A DNA stretch of 64,000 bases from Brevipalpus yothersi (GCA_003956705.1 QZCP01000690.1:145691-209690), one strand, 5' to 3'. Positions 24,401 through 36,129 are shown, numbered from the stretch's first letter. Program-made: numbers and translations. The notes: generated by a model from the sequence alone, not told the origin.

Positions 24401-25475
24401 GGCAAACAGCAAATGCACAACCAACAGCATGACTTAATCGATCCCCACAGTCTTTCGAGGCGTGAAAACCGTGGCACATCCACCGACGAGTTGTACCATC
24501 ACGACATATGTAAGAGAATCCTCTGTCATGATTTCTATCAGGAGCACAAAATGATACCTTCTCGATAGTTTGATCCAAAAGGAGTCCCTTGTAAGAGGAT
24601 ACACATCAAGTTAGCATAGCTAGCTATCATATCATGATAAATTAATCAATACACACATACGTATGTATATATTCATTTAATAAAAGATGAGATATGATTT
24701 GAGAGCGTTAAAGATGATAACACACAGTTGGATGAGTATGTGTGTGCGAGAATGAAAGATAGGATGGAAAAATGTCGAGGTAGGCGAACAGTAAGTAGTG
24801 GGATCAAAGAATTACAGTAATAGTGAGTATCGGTGGAATCAACGGCAACTAAGGTAGGCTGAGAAAGAGGCTCCCAAAAAGGTAATTCATTTATAACAAC
24901 TACTTGATTAGCGATTATCGTAATGGAAAGAAAAATAACTAGTAAAAATCTAGCCTTGACCTGCCAAAGAGAGAGAGAGAGAGAGAGAGAAGGGAAAGTT
25001 AAAAATTCAACTTACTTTACTCTTCTCGTCCACAACTCGTAAGCCATCACCAGTTACGAATAGAGTACCTTTAGTAGGACGACGTCCCGATTTCTGTATA
25101 AACGATAATAGAGAAGGGTGGAACAATGATCATCATTAACATCACTATCCGTATCCAAGTTTATCTTGATGTTTTTCTCTTCCCTTCATCAAACACTAAC
25201 TACATGTACTATACATACATGTGTGTGCATATATACATACACACATTTTATCAGCTACTTACTCGCAAAACTCGCAATGCTTCTTCACAAACATGCATTC
25301 CTCTTGAATCGAAAACCTCTACACAACCAAGATATTTAACATGGAATGAACAATTTCCCGATCTAACTGCTTGTTCATCGGCTTGCCATCGATGAGCTTT
25401 ACTGCTTTCAGTTATGGGATCTTTTCGACGACGAAAGCTACCACGAAAACTTTTCCGTAATCTATCCATGATCAC
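21474..25475 (-). CDS. numb: Protein numb: PTB-domain endocytic adaptor and Notch inhibitor
   Basis: Six exons: 25263-25475, 25016-25093, 24260-24587, 22450-22692, 22184-22354, 21474-22006, giving 521 aa. A basic amphipathic N-terminus (MDRLRKSFRGSFRRRK) is the membrane-binding motif. The PTB domain spans about residues 25-165 (AHRWQADEQAVRSGNCSFHV, SRGMHVCEEAL, DQTIEKVSFCAPDRNHDRGF, SYICRDGTTRRWMC, HAVGCAFAVCLERKQKR). Downstream are conserved aPKC-site blocks (RQGSFRG; SPFKRQLSLRLSDLP, matching the numb family). Near the end a DPF (about residue 480) and an NPF (about 505) are the motifs that recruit AP-2 alpha and EH-domain proteins; the protein ends KTFQIKM, like vertebrate KTFEIEL. It acts at the cortex in asymmetric division and in Notch endocytosis. 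Confidence 0.96.
22693..24259 (-). other. Third intron of numb
   Basis: About 1.57-kb intron. It contains a (GA)n stretch at about 23747-23770 and 24103-24122 and a (TTC)n stretch at 23862-23884. No nested gene identified; open frames here lack coding character. Confidence 0.7.
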
Positions 25476-26022
25476 TGGTCAAAAGTGGGCTGAACAGCAA
25501 TTATGATAATAATAATAATAATAATAATCAATATACACAGGAATGTTGCAGAGCATTAATTTGAAGAAGAGTGAAGATTGGAGAAGAAGAAGAAGAAGAA
25601 GAAGAAGAAGAAGAAGAAGAAGAAGAAGAAGAGACAAAAATCACAATTCTTTTATCATGTACATATATATATGCTTCCACCACTAGTCAACAGTAAATTT
25701 TGATACAATTTTTTTGATCACTGTACTATGGCCACCACAACCATATTCACTGACTATTGGAATTTGATGATGATGATCATTTTGTTCCTAAATCAAACTA
25801 TTTTCCATTCCTTGTTCCTCTAATCAAGTCTATCTAACTACAAAAATTTATTGGAACACACACAGAGTTGACTGATAATATAATTAGTGTGTGTATGTCT
25901 GTTTGCCTCTCAAATCAGCAGCAAAAAGTCTCTCAGTCTTGTCAGTCTTGGATACAGATACTAGATACTCATACTTGATACATGAAGTTTTGTCAAACGA
26001 AAAAAAGAGTACAAAAATTTTT
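25476..26022. other. numb upstream region with simple repeats
   Basis: Contains (ATA)n at about 25508-25528 and a (GAA)n run at 25582-25632. The rest is AT-rich. Probably numb promoter and 5' UTR. Confidence 0.5.
25582..25632 (+). repeat. (GAA)n microsatellite
   Basis: About 17 near-perfect GAA units about 100 bp upstream of the numb start codon. Confidence 0.9.
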
Positions 26023-26104
26023 CGCAGTCGACAGGATTCGAACCTGTGCGGGTAGAACCCAATGGATTTCTAGTCCATCGCCTTAACCACTCGGCCACGA
26101 CTGC
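26023..26104 (-). tRNA. tRNA-Ser (anticodon AGA)
   Basis: 82-nt tRNA with a 7-bp acceptor stem (GCAGTCG paired with CGACTGC) plus a discriminator G. It has an A box (TGGCCGAGTGG), an anticodon loop CTAGAAA giving anticodon AGA, a long variable arm typical of class II tRNA-Ser, and a B box (GGTTCGAATCC). No intron. CCA is not encoded. A T5 run just downstream (about 26017-26021 on the plus strand as A/T-rich sequence) can serve as the Pol III terminator. Confidence 0.97.
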
Positions 26105-27808
26105 TCTGAGCTTTTGGCCCCTTTCAGTGAGTTCTGTTCCGTTAATGGTGACGAATTAGATTGAAAATTGATTATATGCTACGATTTTCTTTAGATATTA
26201 ATTTAATAGACCCTGAATTTTATCATTAAAGATGGAGGATAAAAAATTGCTCTCATAATTTTTAATGGGATCATTATTTTGCTCTCTTTTGTTCGTCTTC
26301 TATTTATGGTGGTCTGGAAATTGTGGCCACAGTTTAGTGATATTCATCGATTAAATTATTGAGGCGGATAAGGGACAGAGAAAGGATAGAGTGGAGCTCC
26401 CGGAACCGATGGTCATCATCATGATGACTCAACTTTCTATGGTGGGATTATCAATCAGTGAATGGATAGACTTGAGTGCTGAGTTCAGCAGGCATACTCT
26501 CGAGAGGATCTTTATCTCTTTACATTAGCCACACAATCATCAGTTTGACACTTTTTGGATAGATCCACTCGATACAAATGATTCTGAGGATGTCCGCATA
26601 ATGGATCTTCATTGAGTTGCACGGCTCCCTGAGAACAAGAAATCAGGGCATCGATGTACAGACAATCGATTGTGTGCGACTGGGTTTAGAGTAACTCTTT
26701 TGTCGAGTGTTTTGCAGTATTAACATACAGACACACATACACATGGATACTCCATCGAAAGTTTCCAAAAAGGAGCTAAATCCACTTAAAAGTCAAGAGA
26801 GAGGGCGAATAAACTCACTCAAACACTTTTCCGAATGTTGTTGTGACGAAAATATTTTCTACCATGAAGTCTAGCCCTAGCCTTGGAACAGGAAAGATGG
26901 TAAAAGGAAGAAAGGAAGAGAGAGAGAGAGAGAGAGAGCTGATTTCCGAAACATGTAGAATTCATTCATGTTTCATGACCAAGTATCATTTGGATACCTC
27001 ACCTTGAATTTCCTCTATTCTGGATCGATTTTTTTGTTTCCACCCTATGACATCACTGTGAATAGCGTAGAGTCTAAAAGATGACGAAAAGAGCAAACAA
27101 GGAGTATTCAAATCTGAATCTTCGATGACCTCGTGCTATTCTCATACATGTGTATATGTTTGAAAGCAGCCTGGTCAATATTCAACAAGATTGGCTTCTC
27201 CTCCTACTATTCATGTTCAGTTAATATTGATTATTGTATTGTCCAGTCGACCCTCAACAATCTGGTTGTTGAAAATTATTCCAGGGAAAAAATGATAATT
27301 TTTTCCTCGATTGATGCGGAAATTGAAACGTAAAAGAAATTCAAAATTTTCTTTCTCATTCCAATGTATTCGAATGTACAAGGCTCAGATAATTAATGGA
27401 TAAAAAAGAGAGAGAAAAAGAGAGAAGGAAGTTTTCAGATTTGCCCACTGATTGAGGAATGTTGCGGACAAAGCTGGGGATGTACTTTAATCGGGAAAAA
27501 TTTTAAAACTTTCTCGATCAATATTGCAATCGATTCATGACAATCGTTTCATCTTATCATCTTATCATTATACGGAACAATGTAGTTCATAAAACAACAC
27601 AACAAAAGTCACTGGACCAGGTTTTCGTGTCAAAGATCTTTCAGAAAACTTAAATACTCAAATTCAAGCAAATTAATATTGATGCTAAACTGGAGAGAAG
27701 AGATATAGAGAGAGATAGAGATAGAGAGAAGAAAATAAAGTGGTTCAAGACTCTGAGACCATTGATGGCCACCAAAATCTATGCAACAATTATAAAAAAA
27801 GATAACAG
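26105..27808. other. Intergenic region, no gene seen
   Basis: I looked here on the minus strand for CRAL-TRIO and GOLD exons that would complete the SEC14L-like gene at 27809-29419 and found none. A (GA)n tract lies at about 26918-26938 and GATA/GAGA repeats at 27700-27730. Open frames are AT-rich and featureless. Confidence 0.6.
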
Positions 27809-29419
27809 TCATATAATGGAGTAATTTGAATAATTGAGATCCTTTTCATTATGAGTGATTTGATCCACAAAAGGTGGAACGTAGGTTATATTTTGTTTCT
27901 TCAGTTCTTCGATATGAAACTCGATTATCTCTTTGCCCTTATTCACATTAGCGGCGTAGTGTTTAGCTGCCAGCTTTTCGACTGCAGATTCAAGACCATA
28001 AAAAGATTTGACTTCTAGACTAGCTGATTGCTCAAAGCAAGTCCAATCCGGATTTTCTGGATGTACCTGCAAAGAAGTGATATATATGATATATAAATAA
28101 TAAGCTTGGTTTAAAAACAGACAATTTCGGATGGAAACGATGAAGAAGAGAGACACATCAAAAAAGAAAGGGAACAAAATTGAGATGTATTGGATGCCAG
28201 CTGCATCAAGTTTGTTCATGAGTCAGTGCGGAATGAGATTATCAAAAGTTACAGGTAAGGGATCGCAGAATAGAATCAAAATGAAGTCATTACATCATCT
28301 GTAAATCAAGTTTATAATGAGCTTGCATTGGTAGCGCGCGTCTGGTTAATTGGTCCATGGGATTTTTTTTATCTGGACAAAAATTTCCGAAACAGACAGC
28401 ATCCTAAGTAGCTCATGGTTCTCTCGGAATGAAAAATGTCAATCAGTGTACAACAACAATAATAATATGCTTACGTAATACGTGCAATGTTCTTTGATAT
28501 TAATACGTGATGCAAAACTTTCATTCCACGCTTCTATAGTGAGAGTTCTTTTCCTTCTGTCCAGAGTATTTCTCTGAATACAATAAAAATAATCAATTCC
28601 AGACATCTGAAAAAGAGAATTGATATAAAACGTAATGAAAAGCGATGTTACAGTTATAAGCAATAGTTAGTAATCAATAACAAACAATGACGTTGAGATA
28701 TGAGACACACTAGGAACGGAGATGACAGGAAAATAGATTGTCAACTTGTGAATGGATAAAGGGTATGATAAACAAGAGAGATTGAAAGAGAGAGAAATAG
28801 AAAGAGAAAGAGAGTGAAATAGAAATGGAAAGACTGATAAATCGAAACAGGATGAGAGTTAAATGACAATTTGACTTACCTTTTTTAATAAATAAGGAGC
28901 ATCCACATTGAGTTTACATCTTCTTTCAATTATATGAATAGCACCATCTTCTGATTTATCTTCATTGATAATCTCACTATCATACAGTATAGGTATCATA
29001 TCACATGTTGGAAAACGCTTTTCATAAGCCTGAAGAACAAGAACACAAGAAGAGGAAGAAGAAAAAAATTCAAGTTCATCAAAGAAGTAAAAAAGCAGAG
29101 GGAATATCATGAGATGCAAAATACATGTATGCATGATTGCATGGTGACCATCGGACGTCACCATCATCATCATCATCATGTATAGTTGAACATGGACACC
29201 GAATGGAATAAGATGTGGAAAGTAGCTCTTAAACATAGCATTGAACACATAATACTGAACACAGATAGAATGTTGAAGATGATCTCAAATCAATGAAGCA
29301 ACTGAACAGACAGACAGATAGACACACAGACATACACACACAATGTTAAAACTCACCTTCATAACTAATTCAAATGGATACTTATAAACCCTAACAGGTG
29401 ATTTATATTTTTGGACCAT
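27809..29419 (-). CDS. PRELI/MSF1-domain protein, SEC14L1/5-like but lacking CRAL-TRIO and GOLD
   Basis: Four exons: 29357-29419, 28880-29029, 28475-28606, 27809-28066, giving 200 aa. The sequence tracks the N-terminal PRELI domain of SEC14L1/SEC14L5 (Drosophila retm type), not the free PRELID proteins: MVQKYKSPVRVYKYPFELVM, YEKRFPTCDMIPIL, SEDGAIHIIERRCKLNVDAP, TLTIEAWNESF, VHPENPDWTCFEQSASLEV, NKGKEIIEF. PRELI domains bind and move phospholipid. In SEC14L1/5 it is followed by CRAL-TRIO and GOLD domains, giving about 700 aa. Here the frame stops 25 residues after the PRELI fold (...NYSNYSII). A short downstream exon joined through an earlier donor (TTTT|GTGGAT) cannot be excluded, but no candidate is visible. 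Confidence 0.85.
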
Positions 29420-29964
29420 CACGGACAGGCAATCAAGTAAATTCTTTCTATCTCTCTCTCTCACTCTTAAATTAAAATGTGTGTATATATATATAATTAA
29501 ATGTAAATATTTTACAAACCAAAGAGTAGTTGTTGGCTACTCTTTGATACAAACGATAATAATAATAATAATAATTAAGAAGAAAAAACTCACACACACA
29601 CACATACATCTGGCGTACATGCCTACTACAGTGCGCACTGTAGAGCTCTATACTAGTGGCCTCTGGTGTATATGGTTTGTTTACAAAAGTAAACTTTTTA
29701 AATAACTTCAGCCGTTTGGTGGCTGCATCTCGGATGAACAACACAGCGCTAACTTGCCTACTTATTCTCTTCACTTTCTCTCTCTCTGTATAAGGCAATG
29801 TTAATGAATATCATCTTCTTCTTCATCATCTTAATTTTTGCTTTCTCCTCTCTTCTCTTCTCTTCTCTTCATCACTACCACCATCAATTTGAGTGATTTT
29901 ATATTTTAATTTACATACATACATACATCTAAAATACTACACATCGTTTCATATCACCATCAGC
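29420..29964. other. Divergent region between the PRELI gene and Rac
   Basis: About 545 bp that likely holds both promoters. It has (ATA)n at about 29554-29575 and short (TC) tracts, with a long CT-rich 5' UTR-like stretch before the Rac ATG. No coding frame. Confidence 0.55.
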
Positions 29965-30749
29965 ATGCAGGCAATCAAGTGTGTTGTTGTGGGTAAGTGT
30001 TGATTGATTGATGTGATTGTTTTTTTTTTGTTCGACTTTCGTTTTTTCCCCTAATTTTTTTCTCATCATCATCATTTGTTTTAGGTGATGGTGCGGTCGG
30101 TAAGACATGTTTACTCATCAGTTATACCACCAATGCCTTTCCCGGGGAATATATTCCCACGGTTTTTGACAATTACTCGGCTAATGTTATGGTCGATGGT
30201 AAACCTGTGAGTTTATTTGTTTCTCTTACTTTTCCTTCGATTCACAAGGAATTTATGTATCTAATTTTTTTTCTCCTCTCTCTCTCTCTTCCTCCCTCTC
30301 ACACAAATACACACACCCAGATCAATCTAGGTCTTTGGGATACAGCAGGACAAGAAGATTATGACCGATTGCGTCCACTTTCTTACCCACAAACCGATGT
30401 GTTCTTAATTTGTTTTTCACTCGTCAATCCAGCATCTTTTGAAAATGTGAGAGCCAAATGGTATCCCGAAGTTATACACCATAGTCCCAATACACCCATC
30501 ATATTGGTAGGAACCAAACTTGATTTGAGAGATGATGCGCAAACTCTTGAAAAATTGAGAGAAAGGAAGCTGGCTCCCATCAGTTATCCTCAAGGGTTGG
30601 CCATGGCCAAAGAGATTGGAGCCGTAAAGTACCTTGAATGCTCAGCTCTAACACAAAAAGGACTTAAAGCGGTATTTGATGAAGCCATTCGAGCCGTCTT
30701 GTGCCCACTACCTAGAATTAAAAGAAAACGTCGTTGTCTACTCCTTTGA
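29965..30749 (+). CDS. Rac: Rac-type Rho GTPase
   Basis: Three exons: 29965-29992, 30085-30206, 30321-30749, giving 192 aa, exactly Rac length. All GTPase motifs are present: P-loop GDGAVGKT (10-17), switch I with T35 in YIPTVFDNY, DTAGQ (57-61), TKLD (115-118) and CSAL (157-160). The C-terminus has the polybasic RIKRKRR segment and a CLLL CAAX box for geranylgeranylation. The Rho insert helix (LEKLRERKLAPISYP) is also there. It acts at the plasma membrane on actin, through WAVE/PAK-type effectors. The 3' side abuts a GA-rich tract and a dispersed repeat copy (from about 30799) that is probably within the 3' UTR. Confidence 0.98.
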
Positions 30750-30798
30750 GAGAGAAAGAGAAAGAGCGAAAGAAAGAGAGAGAGAGAGACACTTCTCC

Positions 30799-31373
30799 AT
30801 CATTTCTCTAGGCCTATTGAAGTTGCAAAGGCTATCATTTTCTAAAGCAAGATTGATTCAGATTTTCATTGAAGACTCTGAAAAAGAGACGAAAATTATT
30901 TCAAATTTACAGAGGCTGTATTAATAAAATCAACTTGTTATGAGATGGAAGTTAGACAAAATTCTTCCTACCTATGATGATGAAATAAATCGAGGAATAC
31001 ATTAAAAAATTTTCACTTCTCTCAGAAGATTGATTAAAAAAAATCAGGTAAACATATTGCCTCTGGCAGTTCATTTTTGTCATGATGAAAAAGTAATCGC
31101 TTATAGTTGCACAATTTTATTAGAATCACGAGATCAATTGTTTTGCATTCTAGATTTCATTTTGACATCTATTTCTCTACTCATAAAATTACCATTTTGG
31201 GATTGAAGACGAAAATTTTCCCAAAGTTCAATGGATTGTAGGAATCAAAGAAAGCGAATCCAGCTGGCATAAATACATGTATTTTGCTGCTTTCTTTTTT
31301 TGCATGAATTAGGTTCGGACAATTCGATTTTTATTCGAAATTCTAACTATATGCCACTTATTTATTTTTGGGC
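30799..31373 (+). repeat. Dispersed ~550-bp repeat, copy 1
   Basis: Shares long near-identical blocks with 58619-59150 and 62402-62960. Example blocks: CTAGGC...TTGAAGTTGC, AAGCAAGATTGATTCA, TTTACAGAGGCTG, AATCAGGTAAACATATTGCC and a fragment with CATTTTTGTC. This copy starts just after the Rac stop codon and ends where the FAS fragment begins. It has no conserved long frame: 1-nt indels between copies break every open frame. Confidence 0.85.
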
Positions 31374-32768
31374 AATGAAAATGCTTCTCTTAAGCTGCAT
31401 CCGGCAAAGGAAATCTTGGTGAGACTAATTATGACTAATTATGGTTTCACTAATTCCGTGGTGGTAGGAATTTGTGAAAATACACGTCGAAGCGGTCTAC
31501 ATGGTCTGGCAATTCAATGGGGTGCTATTGGAGATGTTGGAGTTGTTGCCGAATCACTAGGAGGCAATGATGTGGTTCTCGGTGGAACTATTCCACAACG
31601 TATCAAATCATGTATGGAAGTTCTAGATCGATTCATGCAATCACTGTTCTCGGTTGCTTCCTCTATTGTGATGGCAGATAGTCGAAAATCTGTCATCGGA
31701 GGTAGTGAAAATTTGTTGAAAACAATATATCACATTCTAGGTGTTACGGATCCATCGACATTAGATCTAAAATTAACTCTGTCTGAGTTGGGAATGGATT
31801 CTCTGATGGCAGTTGAAATTAAGCAGGGTCTGGAAAGAGATTATGATATTGTGATGACCACTCAGGCATTGAGAAATTTAACTGTCCAAGAGCTACAACA
31901 ATTGAGTATTCAATTGGCCACTACACAAGCTAATCAAACAGACAAAAAATCGGACACTCAATTGCAATCGATGTTGAACCTATTTAAGGCTCCAACTGAA
32001 GTCTTCACTAATTTGACTGATATTCGAGGACCTCCAATATTCTTTTTCCCTCCAATCGAGGGCAATTTTGCGCTCCTAAAACCTATCGCCGATCAACTAC
32101 AGGCATCAATTATTGGAGTAAATTGGACATCAGAACTCGACAAATTCGATGATCTTGAATCAATTGTGAGCTATTATGTGGAAGGAATAGTTCGCGATTA
32201 TCCCAACACCAATCAACTCACCTTTATTGGATACTCATTTGGTGGCCTAATAGCATTGCTAGTAGCAATTGAACTTCAAGAAAAAAGTAGCAATATTCAA
32301 ATTCGTACCTTAGGTCTTCTCGACTCTTCACCAGCTCTACTTCGATCTGGACTGACAGAACTTTTGAAACGTGGACAACTTGTGGCCGAAGAGGAAGCTT
32401 ATGTTGAAATGCTCATTTCGATGGCCATGGTGGTGACTCCACTAGATAATACTGATCAATTGAAAGCCTCTTTATTGGCAACACCAGGTCGAGAGGCAAA
32501 AATTAAAAAATTATCTGAATTAATTGAAAGTGTGAAAGGAATTGAACAATGTGATGCGGTTGAAGCGGATCGATCAAAATTTCTCGGTAAAGTCGATAAT
32601 CCAACCAAAATGTATGCAGATTCTTTCGGAATCAATTCTACTCATGCAATCTTTATGGATTCACAAACTCGAATTCTTCATGAAGCTGTTAGGTTTATGA
32701 TCTATGCGATAATTTTGTATATGTTTTCTTCTTGCCCATTTACCTCGACAATTTCAAGAGTTTGTTAG
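31368..32768 (+). pseudogene. Fatty acid synthase C-terminal fragment: KR tail, ACP, truncated thioesterase
   Basis: 466-codon intronless frame matching the C-terminal end of animal FASN. From about residue 22 it follows the ketoreductase end (TNYGFTNSVV, ICENTRRSGLHGLAIQWGAI). The acyl-carrier domain has the phosphopantetheine serine S145 in GMDSLMAVEIKQ. The thioesterase has the nucleophile S290 in GYSFGG and D319 in LLDSSP. The region with the catalytic His (family GDHR motif) is absent; the frame ends in unrelated hydrophobic sequence (MFSSCPFTSTI). KS, AT, DH and ER domains are missing upstream, where the dispersed repeat begins. The lack of introns and the abrupt 5' edge suggest a retrocopy or captured fragment. 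Yet the frame is uninterrupted for over 400 codons, so it is either young or retained as an ACP-containing product. Confidence 0.82.
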
Positions 32769-33258
32769 GGAACCAGAATCAGTATGAGTCCACCTTTACT
32801 GAGCTTTCTCTTTCTCTTTCTCTTTCATTTTAAACATTTTGACATCTTAAAACAACACAACCTAACTGGAAATCTTTCTTATCTTCTTGGAATTATTTTT
32901 ACGATACAATTGAGTTTCAGATTTATTCGTCTGCCTTCATCATCGATGAGCATAAAGTTTGTTTCATCTGTGTGTGATAGTTCAAACTCTGATCGTAGAA
33001 ATAAACTTCTCCAAGTCAGAGGCTTAATTGAAAATTCTTTATCTATGAATTCTCACCTACACACAAAAAGTTCAGAGAACGGTATGAATTATTTCTATGT
33101 TTAAAAAATTCCTCTAAACGGCCCATCATGTAATCAAATCATTGAACAGAGAACAGTGACAGTTCTGAAGATTTTTCAGGTACGGGTAATACAATTGGGA
33201 TGAATAATTCATTATCTTTCATAATAACATGGTAATGCTCATTGTCTGCTTCATTTCC
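32769..33258. other. Region between the FAS fragment and the sushi gene
   Basis: A plus-strand frame (32784-33104) includes a polar stretch (DSSNSDRRNKLLQVRGLIEN) that might be an exon, but splice partners are not clear. I make no call. Confidence 0.4.
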
Positions 33259-34615
33259 TCAATTTTGAATTGTTGTTGCTTGAGTTGTAGTGATATCAGT
33301 TGCATTGATGATTTCAGGATATTCATCACCTTTCAAATCTTTTGGAAGTACTCGAGAAAGAATTCCTCCGATCACTTGACCAATGAAGCCAGGAGTTCGA
33401 CATCTGGGTGGACTGTTTGACCAGTAACCAGTCTCCAAGCAAATGGCCACCACTTCAATTGGTCTCGATGCGGTTACATATTCACTACATCTCATGTAGC
33501 ATCGATCTCCGGGTCGACCACTGCGACATGTACCCGAATAGCTGACACCTTCATAATATTCGATATCCTGACAGTAACGATAACCTCCACCGATATTTCC
33601 ATTTCCGCCGGTTATCACCTCACCACCAGTTCCACCAATTCCACCAATTCCACCAGATCCACCAGATCCACCACTGATGCCGGCAGTATTTCGAACACAC
33701 AGAGGAGGCTGATTGCTCCACAAACCATCTTCTCGACATCTCAAGGTACTGGTACCTTGAAGACCGTATCCACGCTCACAATAGAAGTAGCATGTGTCAC
33801 CAGCTCGAGGATTTGGTCCACATTCGCCTTCAAGATAGCCCTGAGAGATGAAAAAAAATCAGATGATCACCCAGCTCATTGATGATGTTCTCAAACTGTA
33901 TTACTCACATAAACTGGATTACGAAGAGGAGGACATGTCTCATGGCCAGCTAATCCTGAGCCACCACTAATACCATTTCCTCCACCAATTGAGCCACCAC
34001 CGACAACAGAATCGGTTCTAATGCACACTGGCTGAGTGGTAATGTATGGACGCCTTTCAATGACAAATTAAGTTTTATTCAAGGTTTGCCATAATCTTTT
34101 GGATTATCTTACCATTGACCATTTTCACAATAAACTTCATATGGACCGTCTAATTGATAGCCAGGTTGACATTGGAATACACACTTGTATGGATCATAAT
34201 AATTATCACACTCCATGGATCCATACGCTGGAGGTTGGAGAGTGGTGCAAGTGAAACGATTTCCTGTCGATGAACAGAAGTAACATTGATCATTTAGGTC
34301 TAAAGATGGTTTTCATTGACAAGTCGTGACAGTTAACAGTGATCAAATGATTTGAAATTGAATCGTTATATTTGATGGCGCCAAAATTAGCTGTCATTGA
34401 GCTAATTAATCAGCATCGCTCATCAAAAGTGAACTTACGTTTGAAAGACTGATCATTTCTGATTGGTCCTTTAATCTGATTTCTCTGACTTTCATTGGCT
34501 TCCGAATTCAAGAATTGTAGGCACAATATGACTGAAAGGGATGAAAAAATTTCAGAATTAAATTGAATCAAGATTTCATTTACTCACAAGTCAACTGGAA
34601 CCATGTTAAAAGCAT
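33259..34615 (-). CDS. Secreted protein with three sushi/CCP modules and glycine-rich linkers
   Basis: Five exons: 34588-34615, 34439-34531, 34113-34263, 33909-34053, 33259-33840, giving 332 aa. The signal peptide is MLLTWFQLTFILCLQFLNSEA. Each CCP module has the four-Cys, one-Trp pattern: module 1 from FTCTTLQPPAYG to CENGQW...VCIR; module 2 from CPPLRNPVYGYLEGEC to LRCREDGLWSNQPPLC; module 3 from YCQDIEYYEGVSYSG to CLETGYWSNSPPRC. The modules are separated by linkers of almost pure Gly/Ser/Ile (GGSIGGGNGISGGSG; GISGGSGGSGGIGGIGG). The tail is Thr-rich (ATDITTTQATT). Sushi modules mediate protein-protein binding in complement-like, adhesion and cuticle proteins; an extracellular role is secure, the partner unknown. 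Confidence 0.85.
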
Positions 34616-35180
34616 CGTTACTGAAACTTCGTTCGGACGAATAGAAAAACTGAACATAAAAGTTGTCTAATAAATTTTACCAAACAAACATGAAGCTGCT
34701 CAAATCTGAATGAATGTCTTCGCTGTTTATTGAAGGGTTAAAAGAATATTGCCAATGAATACAAATCTACCCGTACACTTGGATGGACTGATTACATGAA
34801 ATTATCAGAATTGAGCACTCATATGATATGGTGGATAGAGGTATTATTCGAATCACTGGAACAACATAAACGGAAACGATGATCGTTATATTAAAAGGGT
34901 TTCATGAATATTTAAATTGGACTGGGAATACTCCCCATCTCAACCCGGAAAAAACCTAAGCTGAAGGATGTTCAAGAAGTTTGAAAATATATTGAAGATT
35001 GAGGTGATGTCAAGCTATAGCTGATGATGAAGTTTCAACCTTTGACCCAAGCGGTTTAATCTTTTCATCTGGTTGAGGTCAAACATCCACTCAAGGAACT
35101 AGTTTTTCTAGCTGGTCAGTCCAAATTTTGGCCAACGACAAATGCTAAATTGAATTTTTAACATTATTTTCTCTCCTTAC
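34616..35180. other. Intergenic, no gene seen
   Basis: AT-rich sequence without an exon I can support. I searched it for a second exon to the signal-peptide exon at 35181-35237 and found none convincing. Confidence 0.4.
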
Positions 35181-35237
35181 AGCTGCATAGAGAGCGATAA
35201 ATGTGAGCAACAAACAGAAAAAAATTGAAGATTTCAT
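35181..35237 (-). CDS. Orphan signal-peptide exon (MKSSIFFCLLLTFIALYAA)
   Basis: A start codon followed by 19 codons of textbook signal peptide, then a donor GCT|GTAAGG. It resembles the first exons of the secreted peptide genes at 41-64 kb. A TGACGTCA element lies at 35498-35505, about 260 bp upstream. No matching second exon is visible before the sushi gene. If unspliced, the frame ends after 30 residues. Could be a remnant or a very short peptide gene. Confidence 0.35.
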
Positions 35238-36129
35238 TTTTATGGACAAAGAAGATGAATCCCAACAGAAACTTGGCTTTGGTTCTTTCTTCCAAATCAC
35301 AAGAAATACCGTATTATTTTTTGGAACAATAGCAATTTCAATAGCTGATGTTTTCCTTGTCATAAACTTCCAAAATGCGGAAAAAGGTAGCTCGAAAGTT
35401 TTTATTTACACTCTAGAAAAAATTATAATGTCTACTCAATATCATCTACGCACCTCAAACAAGCCAATTAGACAGGCACGATATACTGACTAGAACCTGA
35501 CGTCATTGAGAGGAAAGTGAATAATTTTGATCAATTGCGGAAAAAAAGGAATAGAAAAGGGAACTCCATTTCATTTCTCTTATAATAGACCTCACCTTGA
35601 TTCATCTTGACTCGCTATCTAAATTACGAACTAATTTCATTTATCATCGAAATTCAGCCAGGGCAAGAATGGTCAGTTTTTACCCTTGAATTCCCTCTTG
35701 TATCCATGGAGGAAAATAAATTCAATGTGGGTCCCTCCGAGTGAATCTCTCAGATGTGAAGGTGGTCTCTTAGGAATGTAGTGTAGTGTATCATTCAGTG
35801 ATAGGATGAAAAAAAAATTTCCATTGCGAAAACTTTATCGGCTCTCTCAAATTGAGGATCCTGGCACTTAAGTACCGACATAACAAAAATCAATTATCAA
35901 TTCATTTTAACGCATGAAGAGTGTGTTTTCTGTGTTTCAGATTAAAGATTGACAACACATGATATGTATATGTATGTTTATACATATAATATATAATATA
36001 TATTATATATGTAAATAAAGTGAAGTGTAAGTGTGTACAATCTTGATTTAGTAAAAGTTCTCCGTCCAGGTTTCTTCCAATCAATAAGTGAAATTGGCTA
36101 GACATCTCAAATTTTCAGGTTTTTTCAAA
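35238..36129. other. Intergenic, no gene seen
   Basis: Contains an AT-rich palindromic stretch (TATATAATATATATTATATATG region at about 35988-36011) and a TGACGTCA at 35498. Otherwise featureless. Confidence 0.4.
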
